From contig NZ_JAPDFL010000002.1 in NCBI RefSeq assembly GCF_025949695.1, positions 166,175-230,174 on the forward strand: a DNA stretch of 64,000 bases. Reading direction: 5' to 3'. The notes below the pieces were generated by a model. The model worked only from the letters and a program-made list of their open reading frames with translations. It was not told where the DNA came from and did not search any database. The stretch is from Pararhodobacter zhoushanensis (GTDB lineage: Bacteria; Pseudomonadota; Alphaproteobacteria; Rhodobacterales; Rhodobacteraceae). The position numbers and the translations under genes were made by a program. Positions within the stretch are counted from its first letter, which is position 1, and each line of letters begins with the position of its first letter. Positions 9,073-17,235 of this stretch are shown here, one piece after another.

Positions 9073-10043
9073 TGGCACGCCGTAACCTGTTTCAACCTCC
9101 GCCCCCGCCGCCAACCGATGACAGCGAAAAGCCCGACGCCAAGTCGCGCTTTCCCAACACCGGCGCGATGAGTGGCGTGAAGTCCACGCTCAAGGACCTG
9201 TCCAGCAACGCTGTGCGCGACATCGCGCCCGAGATGATCGACGACGGCGGCCCCAAGGACCGGCTGACGTTCAACGATGCCGATGTTGCGCTGCTGGCAG
9301 ACAGCATCCGTCAACACGGCCAGCAAGTGCCCATCATGGTCCGCCCGGTGCCCGAACGGCCCGGGCACTACCGCGTTGTCTATGGCCGTCGGCGTCTGCA
9401 CGCGCTGCGATTGCTCGGCTTGCCTGCCAAAGCACTGGTGCGCTCGCTCTCGGACGAGCAGGCGGTGCTGGCGCAGGGCCAGGAGAACTCGCAACGGCTG
9501 GACCCCAGCTTTATCGAAAAGGCGCTTTTCGCCGCCGAACTGTCCTCGGCGGGCTATGAGCAAGCCGTCATCATGGATGCGCTTGCCGTCGACAAGCCGA
9601 TGCTGTCGCGCATGAACAAGGTTGCGCGCAGTCTGCCGGCCGAGGTGATCGAACGCATCGGCCCCGCGCATGGTGTCGGCCGTCGCCGCTGGGAAGAACT
9701 GGCCGACATCGCCCGCGTACAGGATCTGGACATGCGCGCTGTGGCAGCGGCGGTTGATCTGGATGGCATTCAGGCATCCGATGAACGCTTCGCGCGCCTC
9801 AGCGATGCTGCCCTTGCCCAAAGTCGCGCACAGACCCCGCCGCGCCCGCTGGCCACCCCTGCCCTGTCGATCAGTCTGGATGACGGCACGGTTCTGGCCG
9901 AGGTGACGGAAACCGCGCGGTCCCTGACCGTCAAGCTCTCGAAATCAGCCTCGCCGGCGTTTGCGCAATGGCTGCGCGACAATGCCGAGGAAGAACTCAT
10001 GCGGTTGCATGAGGCCTGGCGCGCGTCCCGCGCGTCTGACTGA
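9072..10043 (+). CDS. repB: Plasmid partitioning protein RepB (ParB family)
   Basis: This 323-residue ParB/Spo0J-type centromere-binding protein bridges parS sites and the RepA ATPase. The N-terminal ParB nuclease-like domain includes LLADSIRQHGQQVPIMVRP and the box GHYRVVYGRRRLHALR at about residues 95-115. A KorB-like helix-turn-helix follows (YEQAVIMDALAVDKPMLSRM), and the C-terminal segment is likely for dimerisation. The N-terminus is proline-rich. It is translationally coupled to repA by a one-base overlap. Its likely targets are the TTGTCC-NN-GGACAA palindromes listed separately, which is an inference. Confidence 0.94.
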   Translation: MARRNLFQPPPPPPTDDSEKPDAKSRFPNTGAMSGVKSTLKDLSSNAVRDIAPEMIDDGGPKDRLTFNDADVALLADSIRQHGQQVPIMVRPVPERPGHYRVVYGRRRLHALRLLGLPAKALVRSLSDEQAVLAQGQENSQRLDPSFIEKALFAAELSSAGYEQAVIMDALAVDKPMLSRMNKVARSLPAEVIERIGPAHGVGRRRWEELADIARVQDLDMRAVAAAVDLDGIQASDERFARLSDAALAQSRAQTPPRPLATPALSISLDDGTVLAEVTETARSLTVKLSKSASPAFAQWLRDNAEEELMRLHEAWRASRASD

Positions 10044-10267
10044 CAACACCCAACCCCCACAGCACAGGAGCACGACCCGCAGCCAGAAAGAGAAAGAGCC
10101 CCCCAAGGTCACCCCCGGAGAGCCCAATCTGTACTTTGCACCTTCAGATTTACCAGCTTCTCCCCGCCAGTCAACACCAACCGATTCGGTTGATCGGTAA
10201 ACTGCGTCTTTTTTTCAAGGACGGCGGGCGACCCGCTATTTCCTGATCAGGTTGCCGTGAAAAAATC
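10044..10267. promoter_or_regulatory. repB-repC intergenic control region
   Basis: A 224-base gap separates repB and repC. In repABC replicons this gap normally encodes a small antisense RNA, transcribed opposite to repC, that limits RepC synthesis. Here ACCGAT at 10180-10185 and ATCGGT at 10193-10198 form a 6-base stem around a 7-base loop, followed by seven T residues at 10209-10215, an attenuator- or terminator-like layout on the plus strand. CAACCGA/TCGGTTG in the same place gives an alternative overlapping symmetry. I did not identify the antisense promoter with confidence, so the RNA gene is inferred from synteny. Confidence 0.5.
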
Positions 10268-11359
10268 ATGGCTTTCATTCAAACTGCTGCGGCCCTCGGC
10301 CAGCGGCCCGGGATCGGTTTGTCCACGGACAACGCCCTGCCCGAGCGTCACATTGTTGTCGAATTGCTCAGAAGCGCGGCCCCCCTGCTGGGGCTGAAGC
10401 CCGCCGTCCTGGCAACACTGGAAGCGATGTTGTCGTGCCTTGCACCCAAACGCACGCATCACACCGTGTTCGCGTCGAACGCCACCCTGGCCTTCCGGCG
10501 CAACGGCTTGTCAGACCGCACGATCCGCCGTCACGCCGCGCTCTTGCAAGAGCATGGGCTTTTGCTGCGCCACGACAGCCCCAACAAAAAGCGCTATTCG
10601 CGCCACTCCAGCGCCGACGGTGCCACGCTGCGGTTCGGCTTTGACCTGACGCCCCTGTTCGACCGCCTGCACCACATTGCCCAGCTGGCAGCCCAAGCCG
10701 AACAACAGCGCGAACGACTGGCCTATCTGCGCTGCATCCTGCGCAGCGCGGCGCAGGATGCCTTGCTTCGCAATGCCGACGACGCTGTCGCTTTGGACAG
10801 GCTCAAGGCGCTGCGCCGCAAACTGACCATCGAAGACTGCGAAACCTTGCTGACCGCGCTGGAACCCGTGCCTGCAGAAGGCACTGAAGATCTTGGTCAA
10901 CAGCCCGCTTTGTCCGCCAGCGACGGTCAATTTGTCCGCCACTATCAGAAGTCAAATAAAGAAATTACTGAAAGAAAGAGCGCTGAGAGCGACGCAAAGC
11001 CCGAACGCAGCGCCGACCCTCAAGACCTGAGCGTAAGCGATCTGGTGCAAGCCTGCCCTGAAGCGGCGCAATTCGCACAAACCCCGGTCATAACCACCCA
11101 TGATGTCGTTACCCATGCCAGAGTTCTTGCCCCCATGCTGGGCATTGACGCCGCAAGCTACCACGCCGCGCAGGACCGCATAGGTCCCTTGGGTGCAGCC
11201 GTTACGGTTTGGGCGCTGGTGCAACGGCATGACACGATCAGACGCGTCGGAGCCTATTTCCGGGCGATCACCAGCGGCGCGAAAAGCGACGGCTTCGACC
11301 CCTTCTCGCTTGTGCGCCGTATGCTGACCAACGCGGGCGGGGTTAACTGTGCTGCGTGA
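10268..11359 (+). CDS. repC: Plasmid replication initiator RepC
   Basis: This 363-residue protein matches the RepC family by gene order (repA-repB-gap-repC) and sequence. It has a conserved helix-turn-helix N-terminal domain with SDRTIRRHAALLQEHGLLLR, then DSPNKKRYSRH and a GFDLTPLF block. A variable linker follows, then a C-terminal domain ending in IRRVGAYFRAITSGAKSDGFDP. RepC is the essential initiator and usually acts on an origin within its own gene. An AT-rich stretch at 10944-10978 fits that origin. The ATG at 10268 has only a weak ribosome-binding site, in keeping with tight control by the upstream gap. A parS-like palindrome lies inside its 5' end. Confidence 0.94.
   Translation: MAFIQTAAALGQRPGIGLSTDNALPERHIVVELLRSAAPLLGLKPAVLATLEAMLSCLAPKRTHHTVFASNATLAFRRNGLSDRTIRRHAALLQEHGLLLRHDSPNKKRYSRHSSADGATLRFGFDLTPLFDRLHHIAQLAAQAEQQRERLAYLRCILRSAAQDALLRNADDAVALDRLKALRRKLTIEDCETLLTALEPVPAEGTEDLGQQPALSASDGQFVRHYQKSNKEITERKSAESDAKPERSADPQDLSVSDLVQACPEAAQFAQTPVITTHDVVTHARVLAPMLGIDAASYHAAQDRIGPLGAAVTVWALVQRHDTIRRVGAYFRAITSGAKSDGFDPFSLVRRMLTNAGGVNCAA
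10319..10332. repeat. parS-like palindrome within repC
   Basis: TTGTCCACGGACAA is symmetric except for the two central bases. It lies about 50 bases into repC and is identical to the copy at 13875-13888. It differs only at the two centre bases from the copies after repC. The repetition around the partition genes makes it a probable RepB centromere site. Confidence 0.6.
10944..10978. other. AT-rich segment in repC, candidate origin core
   Basis: This 35-base stretch has about 26 percent GC, far below the surrounding sequence, and sits in the variable linker part of repC. repABC replicons generally carry their origin as an AT-rich region inside repC, so this is the best candidate here. The composition is seen directly; origin function is inferred. 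Confidence 0.45.
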
Positions 11360-11360
11360 T

Positions 11361-11376
11361 ATTGTCCGCGGACAAT
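11361..11376. repeat. parS-like perfect palindrome after repC
   Basis: ATTGTCCGCGGACAAT is a perfect 16-base palindrome beginning two bases after the repC stop codon. It is the most symmetric member of the TTGTCC-NN-GGACAA set in this window and the strongest candidate for the RepB-binding centromere. Confidence 0.65.
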
Positions 11377-11439
11377 GCCTGAGCCAGCTGACCTTTTGCG
11401 CGTGCAAAGACGATACGCGGGTGTGCGGTATGGTGGCTC

Positions 11440-11455
11440 GTTGTCCGTGGACAAC
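11440..11455. repeat. parS-like palindrome, second copy after repC
   Basis: GTTGTCCGTGGACAAC has the same core as the perfect palindrome 64 bases upstream and is the reverse complement, in its 14-base core, of the copies in repC and in the IclR gene. Clustering next to repC supports a partition role. Confidence 0.6.
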
Positions 11456-11704
11456 AGGAAGCGCCACGTGAACGGCTGTTCATTTGCAGCGAAACATTCT
11501 TGAGGAAATCGGATACAGACTTTGCGTCAGGACCATGATGTGCTATCAATAGCCCGTGCTAGGGATGCCACCGAGATTGCGCCCCAACCCCCCCCTTCCC
11601 TTTCATTCGCTGCGAAAATTCCGCCTGCCGGAACATAATTCCAATTCGGTTGACCGCCCGAATTGCGCCACGCTACCTGTTGTCCGCGACCAGGGAGGAA
11701 CCGT

Positions 11705-13165
11705 ATGCGCTGGCTGGATGAACTGATCGACGACACGCCGGGCAGCGATACCGCGATCATCGACCATGATGGCACGACGCTGAGTTATGAAGCCCTTCGT
11801 GCCGAGATCACACAGGCCGCGCAACGCCTGACCGTACAGGGTGTCAGCCCCGGTGACCGCGTGTTGATCGTCGCGGAAAACTGCGCGCAACTGGCGATCG
11901 CCTTCTTGGCAGCCGTGCGCTTGCGAGCCTGGTGCATTCCGGTGAATGCGCGTGTGACCGCCAACGAGCTTGACGCCATTCGCAGCCATGCGACGCCCCG
12001 GGTCACGCTCTTTACCACCGACGTCTCCCCCGACGCACAAACCCATGCCGACCGTCTGGGCGCCACGCCGCTGGCGCCGGGCTGGACTGCACTTACCGAC
12101 TCGACTGTCGTCCCCGAACCGGTTTTCGACACGCCTGCGCGGCAGGTTGCGGCAATGGTCTACACCTCAGGGACAACCGGGGCACCCAAGGGCGTGATGC
12201 TGTCGCACCAAAGCCTTGTCTTCAACGCGACCGTTTCTGCCCGCACCCGGCATTTTGCCCCCGGCGACACGCTGATCCTGACGTTGCCCTGTACGCACAT
12301 CATGGCGCTGTCCACGTCACTGCTGGCGGGGCTGAGCGGTGGGGCGACGATCCGCTTTCTGGCCCGCTTTACCGTCGACGCACAGCTACGCGCTTTGGCT
12401 GAGGGCGGGACGGTCATGTCGGTCGTTCCGCAGATCTTTGACCAGCTGTTGCGCAAGCTGGACGCGGACAACGCCACCCTCACCGCCCCTGGCTTGAGAA
12501 TGATCGGTTGCGGTGGCGCGCCTCTGGATCCTGCGTTGAAAGCCCGGGTGGAATCGCGCTTTGGCCTGACGTTGCAAAACGGCTATGGGCTGACCGAGGC
12601 CGGGCCGGGCGTAACCTCGACGATCTACGGACCGCCGCGCAGGGATGGCTCCATCGGTTACGTTTACCCGGAGTGCGCGGTGCAGATCGATGCGCCGGAC
12701 GGAGATGGGGCAGGGGAGTTGCTCTTTCGCGGGCCGGGCGTGATGCTGGGTTACTACCGCAACCCGCAGGCGACGGCCGAGGTGATGACCGAGACCGGAT
12801 ACCTGCGCACCGGCGATCTGGCGCGGATAGACCCGGATGGCGCGGTGCATCTTGTCGGGCGGAAGAAAGAACTGATCGTCCGCTCTGGTTTCAACATCTA
12901 CCCGCCCGAGGTCGAGGCAGCGCTGATGTCCTGTCCGGGCGTGCTGCAAGCCGCCGTGGCGGGGCGCACGCATGCGGGCAATGAAGAGGTGTTGGCCTTT
13001 GTCACGACCAATGGCTCGACCGACACCGTCACGATTGCGGCGCATTTGCGCCAGCACCTTGCGCCCTACAAACAACCCCAGCACATCACCATCGTTGCGG
13101 CGATGCCGATGACCTCGGCCGGAAAGATCCGCAAACCGACGCTGGTGGAAGGCTTCACGCCCTAG
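11705..13165 (+). CDS. AMP-dependent acyl/aryl-CoA synthetase
   Basis: This 486-residue member of the ANL adenylating family activates a carboxylic acid to its CoA thioester through an acyl-AMP intermediate. The P-loop-like motif YTSGTTGAPKGVM is at about residue 155. NGYGLTEAGPG supplies the adenine/ATP motif, YLRTGDLARID the hinge Asp, and GKIRKP the C-terminal catalytic Lys. It is somewhat short for the family but complete. The start at 11705 is chosen because AGGGAGGA lies just upstream; the frame extends to 11663. It converges on, and overlaps by four bases, the thioesterase gene on the opposite strand. The substrate is not readable; a medium-chain or aromatic acid is plausible from context. 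Confidence 0.9.
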   Translation: MRWLDELIDDTPGSDTAIIDHDGTTLSYEALRAEITQAAQRLTVQGVSPGDRVLIVAENCAQLAIAFLAAVRLRAWCIPVNARVTANELDAIRSHATPRVTLFTTDVSPDAQTHADRLGATPLAPGWTALTDSTVVPEPVFDTPARQVAAMVYTSGTTGAPKGVMLSHQSLVFNATVSARTRHFAPGDTLILTLPCTHIMALSTSLLAGLSGGATIRFLARFTVDAQLRALAEGGTVMSVVPQIFDQLLRKLDADNATLTAPGLRMIGCGGAPLDPALKARVESRFGLTLQNGYGLTEAGPGVTSTIYGPPRRDGSIGYVYPECAVQIDAPDGDGAGELLFRGPGVMLGYYRNPQATAEVMTETGYLRTGDLARIDPDGAVHLVGRKKELIVRSGFNIYPPEVEAALMSCPGVLQAAVAGRTHAGNEEVLAFVTTNGSTDTVTIAAHLRQHLAPYKQPQHITIVAAMPMTSAGKIRKPTLVEGFTP

Positions 13166-13572
13166 CGTCGGGTGATGATCTTGAAGGTGCCACTGGCGCG
13201 GGCGACCAGCACCCCCGTTTCATCGTGGATCTCGCCCTCGGAGAAATAGATCGACTTGCCGCCACCGACGCGCCGCGCCTCGCAAATCAGCCGCGTGCCG
13301 CGCGGTTGTGCCAGATAGCTGACGTTCAGGTTCAGCGTGACCGAGGGGCGGAATGTGTCGGGGTTTCCCTCCCAGCAGCCGGACGATCCCAGTGTGGTGT
13401 CAAGGATCGAGGCATAGACGCCGCCGTGCGGAATACCCATCGGGTTCAGCAGATGCGGGCCGATGTCCAGCTCGAAGCGTGCATAGCCGTCGGAATAGCC
13501 GGTCTTGCGTGCGCCGATCAGGCCCATGAAACCGCGGGCGCTGCTGGGGTAGGGGGAGAGATCGTCAGGCAT
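13162..13572 (-). CDS. PaaI-family hotdog thioesterase
   Basis: This 136-residue single hotdog-fold protein has the PaaI/4HBT signature GIPHGGVYASILDTTLG, followed by LNVSYLAQPRGTRLICEARRVGGGKSI. Members hydrolyse acyl- or aryl-CoA thioesters and often serve as housekeeping enzymes in aromatic CoA pathways. Its start overlaps the end of the upstream IclR gene by eight bases, so both are in one minus-strand operon. It sits tail to tail with an acyl-CoA synthetase, which fits a role in releasing free acid or CoA from stalled intermediates. No signal peptide is present, so it is cytosolic. Confidence 0.87.
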   Translation of the reverse strand: MPDDLSPYPSSARGFMGLIGARKTGYSDGYARFELDIGPHLLNPMGIPHGGVYASILDTTLGSSGCWEGNPDTFRPSVTLNLNVSYLAQPRGTRLICEARRVGGGKSIYFSEGEIHDETGVLVARASGTFKIITRR

Positions 13573-14374
13573 GGGGCGTGGGTCTCAGGCTAAGGGTCTG
13601 GGCCGCGCGCAACAGGCGCGGCGCGTATTGATCGATCAGGGTGTCCGCAGGGTTGAGGAACCCGAACCCGCCAACATTGAGCGCATACTGCGACTGCCCC
13701 TGCTCAGGGCGGACGGGCGCAGCGATGCCGTTGATCTCTTTGCGCCATTCCCCGAACGAGGTACAGAACCCATAGCGCGCGAAATCCTCGCGTGCACGGG
13801 CCAGCCCGTTTTTCAGCCGCGCGTGGTCCGCGACATCAGCGCGGCGCAGCGCGTCGTCGAGCAGTGACTCCTGTTTGTCCACGGACAATCCCATCAGGCT
13901 GGCACGTCCGATCGAACTGTGAAACAGCGGCACCTGCGCGCCCAGATGAAAGATCATCGATACCGAATTCGGCGAACGGTGGGTGGCCAGATAGACCACC
14001 GACTGCCCAAAGCGTTCCCCCAGGGCGGCGGCTACGTTGGGGTTGTCTCCGCGGCAGATGTCGGCCAGTTCCAGTTGCGCGCGGTCTTTCAGCTCCATCC
14101 CGGCAAGCACGCCGTGACCCAGTGTCAGCACGCCGGGGCCAAGCCGATAAGCGCCGCCCGGTTCGGCTTGCACCAGATAGCCCAGCTTGCACAGCGTGTA
14201 GGTCAGCCGCGTCACCGTCGCTTTGGGCAGGCCGGTGCGGCTGGCGAAGCTCTGGTTGGACAGCGTGATCTCATTCGGGCGGAAGGCCCGCAGCAGGGCC
14301 AGCCCGCGCGACAGGGCGACGACAAACTTGGGGTCGCTGGCGTCGTCCATCGGATCGTCTTCAGGATCGGTCAC
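13565..14374 (-). CDS. IclR-family transcriptional regulator
   Basis: An N-terminal winged helix (FVVALSRGLALLRAF, then LSNQSFASRTGLPKATVTRLTYTLCKLGYL) precedes an IclR effector domain (VYLATHRSPNSVSMIFHLGAQVPL, then GLCTS-like YGFCTSFGEW). The length of about 269 residues is usual. The GTG at 14374 is preferred because GGAGG lies four bases upstream; an ATG at 14398 and another at 14350 are alternatives. It is co-transcribed with the thioesterase. IclR proteins commonly control catabolic operons, so it probably regulates neighbouring acyl/aromatic genes. Its coding sequence contains one of the parS-like palindromes (13875-13888). Confidence 0.88.
   Translation of the reverse strand: MTDPEDDPMDDASDPKFVVALSRGLALLRAFRPNEITLSNQSFASRTGLPKATVTRLTYTLCKLGYLVQAEPGGAYRLGPGVLTLGHGVLAGMELKDRAQLELADICRGDNPNVAAALGERFGQSVVYLATHRSPNSVSMIFHLGAQVPLFHSSIGRASLMGLSVDKQESLLDDALRRADVADHARLKNGLARAREDFARYGFCTSFGEWRKEINGIAAPVRPEQGQSQYALNVGGFGFLNPADTLIDQYAPRLLRAAQTLSLRPTPHA
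13875..13888. repeat. parS-like palindrome inside the IclR gene
   Basis: TTGTCCACGGACAA is identical to the copy in repC and lies about 2.5 kb from the cassette, within coding sequence. It suggests that the centromere region spreads beyond the rep genes; a chance match is less likely given the 14-base identity. Confidence 0.5.
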
Positions 14375-14407
14375 GCGGCCTCCGGTGTTGTTTCGCATAG
14401 CAGAATA

Positions 14408-14428
14408 GCGTTCCGTTTAGCGGGACGC
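14408..14428. promoter_or_regulatory. Imperfect inverted repeat upstream of IclR gene
   Basis: GCGTTCC at 14408-14414 and GGGACGC at 14422-14428 are inverted copies with one mismatch, separated by seven bases. The element lies just before the IclR start, where IclR proteins usually bind to repress themselves. Operator function is inferred from position. Confidence 0.4.
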
Positions 14429-14469
14429 AATGTCGGCGCTGTGGGTGTCGTCACCGCGCATCCGGATCG

Positions 14470-15414
14470 TCAGGTTCTCGCGCCCGACCCACTCCCCGCA
14501 GTGGTCACAGGCGTAGCGCGCGCGCAAGATGGCACCGCAGGCGTGGACGCGCAGATCGGGGGAGGGTGGCCATCGTTGCACCAGCGGTCGCCCCAATCGG
14601 CAATAGCCAGCAGCAGCGGGTAGAAGCCTTCGGCGCGCGGCAGGACCGAGTAGAGCAGCTTGCGGCCCTGCGCCACTTCGGCCACCAGTCCCAGTTCCTT
14701 GAGCTTGTCCAGCCTGTCGCGCACCACACTGGTTCCCAGTGCCAGTTCCTGCACGATGGCGAGCATGTGGCGCGGGCCCTGAAACAGCAGATAGAGGATC
14801 TCGTTGCAGGGCAGATCGCCGACCAGCGAGGCCGCCACCGTCCCCGCCTCTTGCGACGTGGCGGCGGTAAAGCTGGCATCATTGCGCCGGGCAAGGCGCG
14901 GGCGCGGCTCGGCCTCGACCTGTTCGGGCTGGGTACGGTGGATGGCGACGGTGCCGCTGGTCGCTGGCGCGCGGCACTCAGAGCAACGCCATGTCGCGCC
15001 GATGACGTGGCCGCAGCCTTTATGCACGATATCGAAGGGCAGGATATCTGCGCCGCCGGGATTGGCCTGATGCCACAGCCAGATCGCATACATCGCGTCC
15101 TGCAAGTCCAGCGCCTTGGCGGTGGGGGCATAATCCAGCGTCGCCTGACCGGGGCCGATGAAGCGGCGGTACATCATCTGCTCGCGGCACAGATGCGCCA
15201 GCCGCAGGGACAGGGTCTGCCGGGGGATATTCAACGCGCGCTGAAACGCGCTGAAGCGGCGCGTGCCGTTGAACGCTTCCTTCAGGATCAGCATCGTCCA
15301 CGGATCGCCCAGTACCCGCAACGCCCTGAGCAGAGCCGTTGCGGGCGGGCCGCTGGGTTCGGGGGCAGGGGGGCAACATCCACGGGCCGCATCCTTTTCG
15401 CGCGACCCAAGCAC
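14470..15414 (-). CDS. Double HxlR-type regulator with zinc ribbons, 3' end frameshifted
   Basis: The protein contains two HxlR winged-helix modules in tandem. The first (about 25-135: ALRVLGDPWTMLILKEAFNG) is followed by a zinc ribbon (HKGCGHVIGATWRCSECRAP). The second (about 190-285: SLVGDLPCNEILYLLFQGPR) should end the same way. In the frame as given, the text becomes random after CNDGHPPP. One base more in the run of five G at 14558-14562 (plus strand) would restore a second ribbon (HACGAILRARYACDHCGEWV) and move the stop to 14417. The start is a GTG without a clear ribosome-binding site. It lies 39 bases downstream of the carotenoid-oxygenase gene on the same strand and is a candidate regulator of that divergent locus. 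Confidence 0.65.
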   Translation of the reverse strand: MLGSREKDAARGCCPPAPEPSGPPATALLRALRVLGDPWTMLILKEAFNGTRRFSAFQRALNIPRQTLSLRLAHLCREQMMYRRFIGPGQATLDYAPTAKALDLQDAMYAIWLWHQANPGGADILPFDIVHKGCGHVIGATWRCSECRAPATSGTVAIHRTQPEQVEAEPRPRLARRNDASFTAATSQEAGTVAASLVGDLPCNEILYLLFQGPRHMLAIVQELALGTSVVRDRLDKLKELGLVAEVAQGRKLLYSVLPRAEGFYPLLLAIADWGDRWCNDGHPPPICASTPAVPSCARATPVTTAGSGSGART

Positions 15415-15453
15415 GGCGCGTCCGCGATGGCAACCAGTCCCCCTGATCCGTGC

Positions 15454-16977
15454 TCAGTCACGCCAGATGTCAGCCCCGTCGATCCATGTTGTGTGGAACC
15501 CGATGGTGATGCGGCGGGGGATCTTTACCTTGGCAATGGGTTTGGTGATGTCATCAGCGTCGAAGATCAGACAGGCCGAGGACCAGTCGTTGGAATCGGT
15601 TATGAAGGTCACCGGATACGCCTTGCCGTCTTTGCCAGCACCCCGTGCCGGCGCAACCGGCGCTTCGGACCCATAGACCCCCTCGCCATAGCTGTATTCC
15701 TGCGTCGCCCCGGTTTCGAGGTCATAGCGCACCATGCCGTTGAAGGTCTGGCAACGGCCCTCAAGCGAGCCTTCCTGCGGAATCGGGATCAGCTGGTTGA
15801 AGGAGTAGCGCGTCTTGTGGCCGACAGCGTTGGCGTTGACGGTCGGGAATTCGGTGTTGCGGTCGTCCATCGCGCCTTCGCTCACGGCGCCGGTTCTGGT
15901 GTTAAAGCTCCAGCGGTACAGGATATGCGTGCGGCGACGGTAGGACATCATCGACGCAAGGTGATGGTCGGCGGGGTCTTTCACTGGCATGGGATCTTCC
16001 TGACGGCAGCCGATCATGTGGACCCAGTCGCCCTCTTCCCAGCTGTTGGCGATGTGCAGGATGTAGCATGGCTCGGCCTCGAACCACTGCACTTTGGTCG
16101 AGCGGCCAAAGCGGTCGATCAGGCCAAAGCGCGCAGGCTGGTCGCGGTGAAAGCCCATGATCCGGCGACCGTGTTTCTTCAGCAGCTCGGCGTCATGGTA
16201 GAAGGGCAGATCGTGCAGGATCGCGTAATTCTCGGTCAGGCCCATGTCATGCGGCGAACGTGGCCCGGCCAGGTCAATGTCGATATCGAACTTCAGCGAG
16301 CCATCGGCATTGGCCATTCCATAGGACATATAGGGCGGCTCGTCCTGATAGTTGAAGAAGAACATCTCTTTGGTGAACGGGTCAGTCTTTGAATGCGCCG
16401 ACACCGAATGGTGCAGCTTGCCGCCCAGCGTCTCGCGCCCCACGGTTTCCAGCGTCAGCGGATCGACCTTGTAGGGATCGCCGGACATGTACCAAAGCGA
16501 CAGGATGTTGCCGTTGAAAAAGATCACATCGGTGTTCGAAACGTCCTTGATCGGCGAGCCGGGCAGGCGGAAATCATAGGGCCCCGCCAGCCCCGGCCAG
16601 ATCGCCTTGCCCGCCTTGTCTTCAACCAGAAACGCGCCGTTGCGCAGGTATTTCTGTTTGAACGTCGCCTTGCCGTCGCGAAAGTAGATCGCCCGCAGCT
16701 GCGCGTCGCCATCGTAGTAGTGGTACTTGCTGTTGACCGGCTCGAACCGCTGCGAGGGGCCGTTCATCACATAGGCGCCGTTCAGATCGGGAGGAATTTC
16801 GCCCTCGACCTCAAGATCCTCGGCCTCGTACTCGATGTCCGTCGGGGCGAAGGCGCCGTGCAGGTAGGGGTGGTCATAGTGCCAGATCCAGTCGGGCGCA
16901 TCGGGCGGCGGGGTGCCATCAGGAGCGTACATGCGCACATTCGCGGTGGTGACGGCGAGATCGGGCTCGTGGGACAT
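15454..16977 (-). CDS. Carotenoid oxygenase-family dioxygenase (RPE65/LSD-like)
   Basis: This 507-residue beta-propeller non-haem iron enzyme cleaves a C=C bond with O2. The four iron-binding His are recognisable near residues 195 (VSAHSK), 243 (SPHDMGLTE), 308 (CYILHIANSW) and 495 (IGFHTTWID). NGAYVMNGPSQRFEP and DGDAQLRAIYF are typical early motifs. Bacterial members cleave carotenoids, apocarotenoids, lignostilbenes or isoeugenol-type phenylpropenes. The neighbouring acyl-CoA ligases and thiolase would suit degradation of the resulting acid or aldehyde. The ATG at 16977 follows GGAG; a TTG at 16989 is less likely. It is divergent from the hydrolase/thiolase operon across a 258-base promoter region containing repeated CTAGACC motifs. 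Confidence 0.9.
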   Translation of the reverse strand: MSHEPDLAVTTANVRMYAPDGTPPPDAPDWIWHYDHPYLHGAFAPTDIEYEAEDLEVEGEIPPDLNGAYVMNGPSQRFEPVNSKYHYYDGDAQLRAIYFRDGKATFKQKYLRNGAFLVEDKAGKAIWPGLAGPYDFRLPGSPIKDVSNTDVIFFNGNILSLWYMSGDPYKVDPLTLETVGRETLGGKLHHSVSAHSKTDPFTKEMFFFNYQDEPPYMSYGMANADGSLKFDIDIDLAGPRSPHDMGLTENYAILHDLPFYHDAELLKKHGRRIMGFHRDQPARFGLIDRFGRSTKVQWFEAEPCYILHIANSWEEGDWVHMIGCRQEDPMPVKDPADHHLASMMSYRRRTHILYRWSFNTRTGAVSEGAMDDRNTEFPTVNANAVGHKTRYSFNQLIPIPQEGSLEGRCQTFNGMVRYDLETGATQEYSYGEGVYGSEAPVAPARGAGKDGKAYPVTFITDSNDWSSACLIFDADDITKPIAKVKIPRRITIGFHTTWIDGADIWRD

Positions 16978-16998
16978 GGGGCGCTCCAATGTTTACTT

Positions 16999-17207
16999 AA
17001 CTAGACCGATATTGCGGCAATGACGCAGAGAGTCAAGAAATTCGTCACACAACTAGACCGTAATCGACCAGTTCGGCCGCGATTTACGGGTATGTGCACG
17101 GATCTGGCTGGCGGGTCGGCTGATTTCCCGCGTTTCTGTTCCGTAAAGCAAAACATCATTTTGAAATTATGGATTCTTGCTTGACCGATCCGCGATTATT
17201 GGTCTAG
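16999..17207. promoter_or_regulatory. Divergent promoter region with three CTAGACC motifs
   Basis: AACTAGACCG occurs twice in direct orientation at 16999-17008 and 17051-17060, and CTAGACC occurs inverted at 17201-17207. Flanks are also similar (CTAGACC, one base, then AT-rich ATATT/ATAAT and GCGG at two sites). On the minus strand a promoter-like TTGACT with AATATC 17 bases later abuts the first copy. On the plus strand TTGACC at 17181 is followed 16 bases later by the third copy, at the -10 position. This is the layout expected for a repressor acting on both divergent transcripts. Confidence 0.55.
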
Positions 17208-17235
17208 CAATACAGACAACGGGAGGAAATCGACA

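Larger units (their letters stand above)
11360..11704. other. Intergenic region between repC and acyl-CoA synthetase gene
   Basis: This 345-base stretch contains no convincing gene. It holds two parS-like palindromes near its left end and a degenerate half-copy (TTGTCCGCG) near 11680. The strong ribosome-binding site AGGGAGGA of the next gene is at its right end. A weak promoter-like pair, TTGCGT with TATCAA about 16 bases later, is present near 11522-11549. Confidence 0.5.

Noticed and set aside
14566..16392. 608-residue open frame antisense to the HxlR and carotenoid-oxygenase genes
   Set aside because: It runs across two real genes on the other strand and has unnatural composition without motifs.
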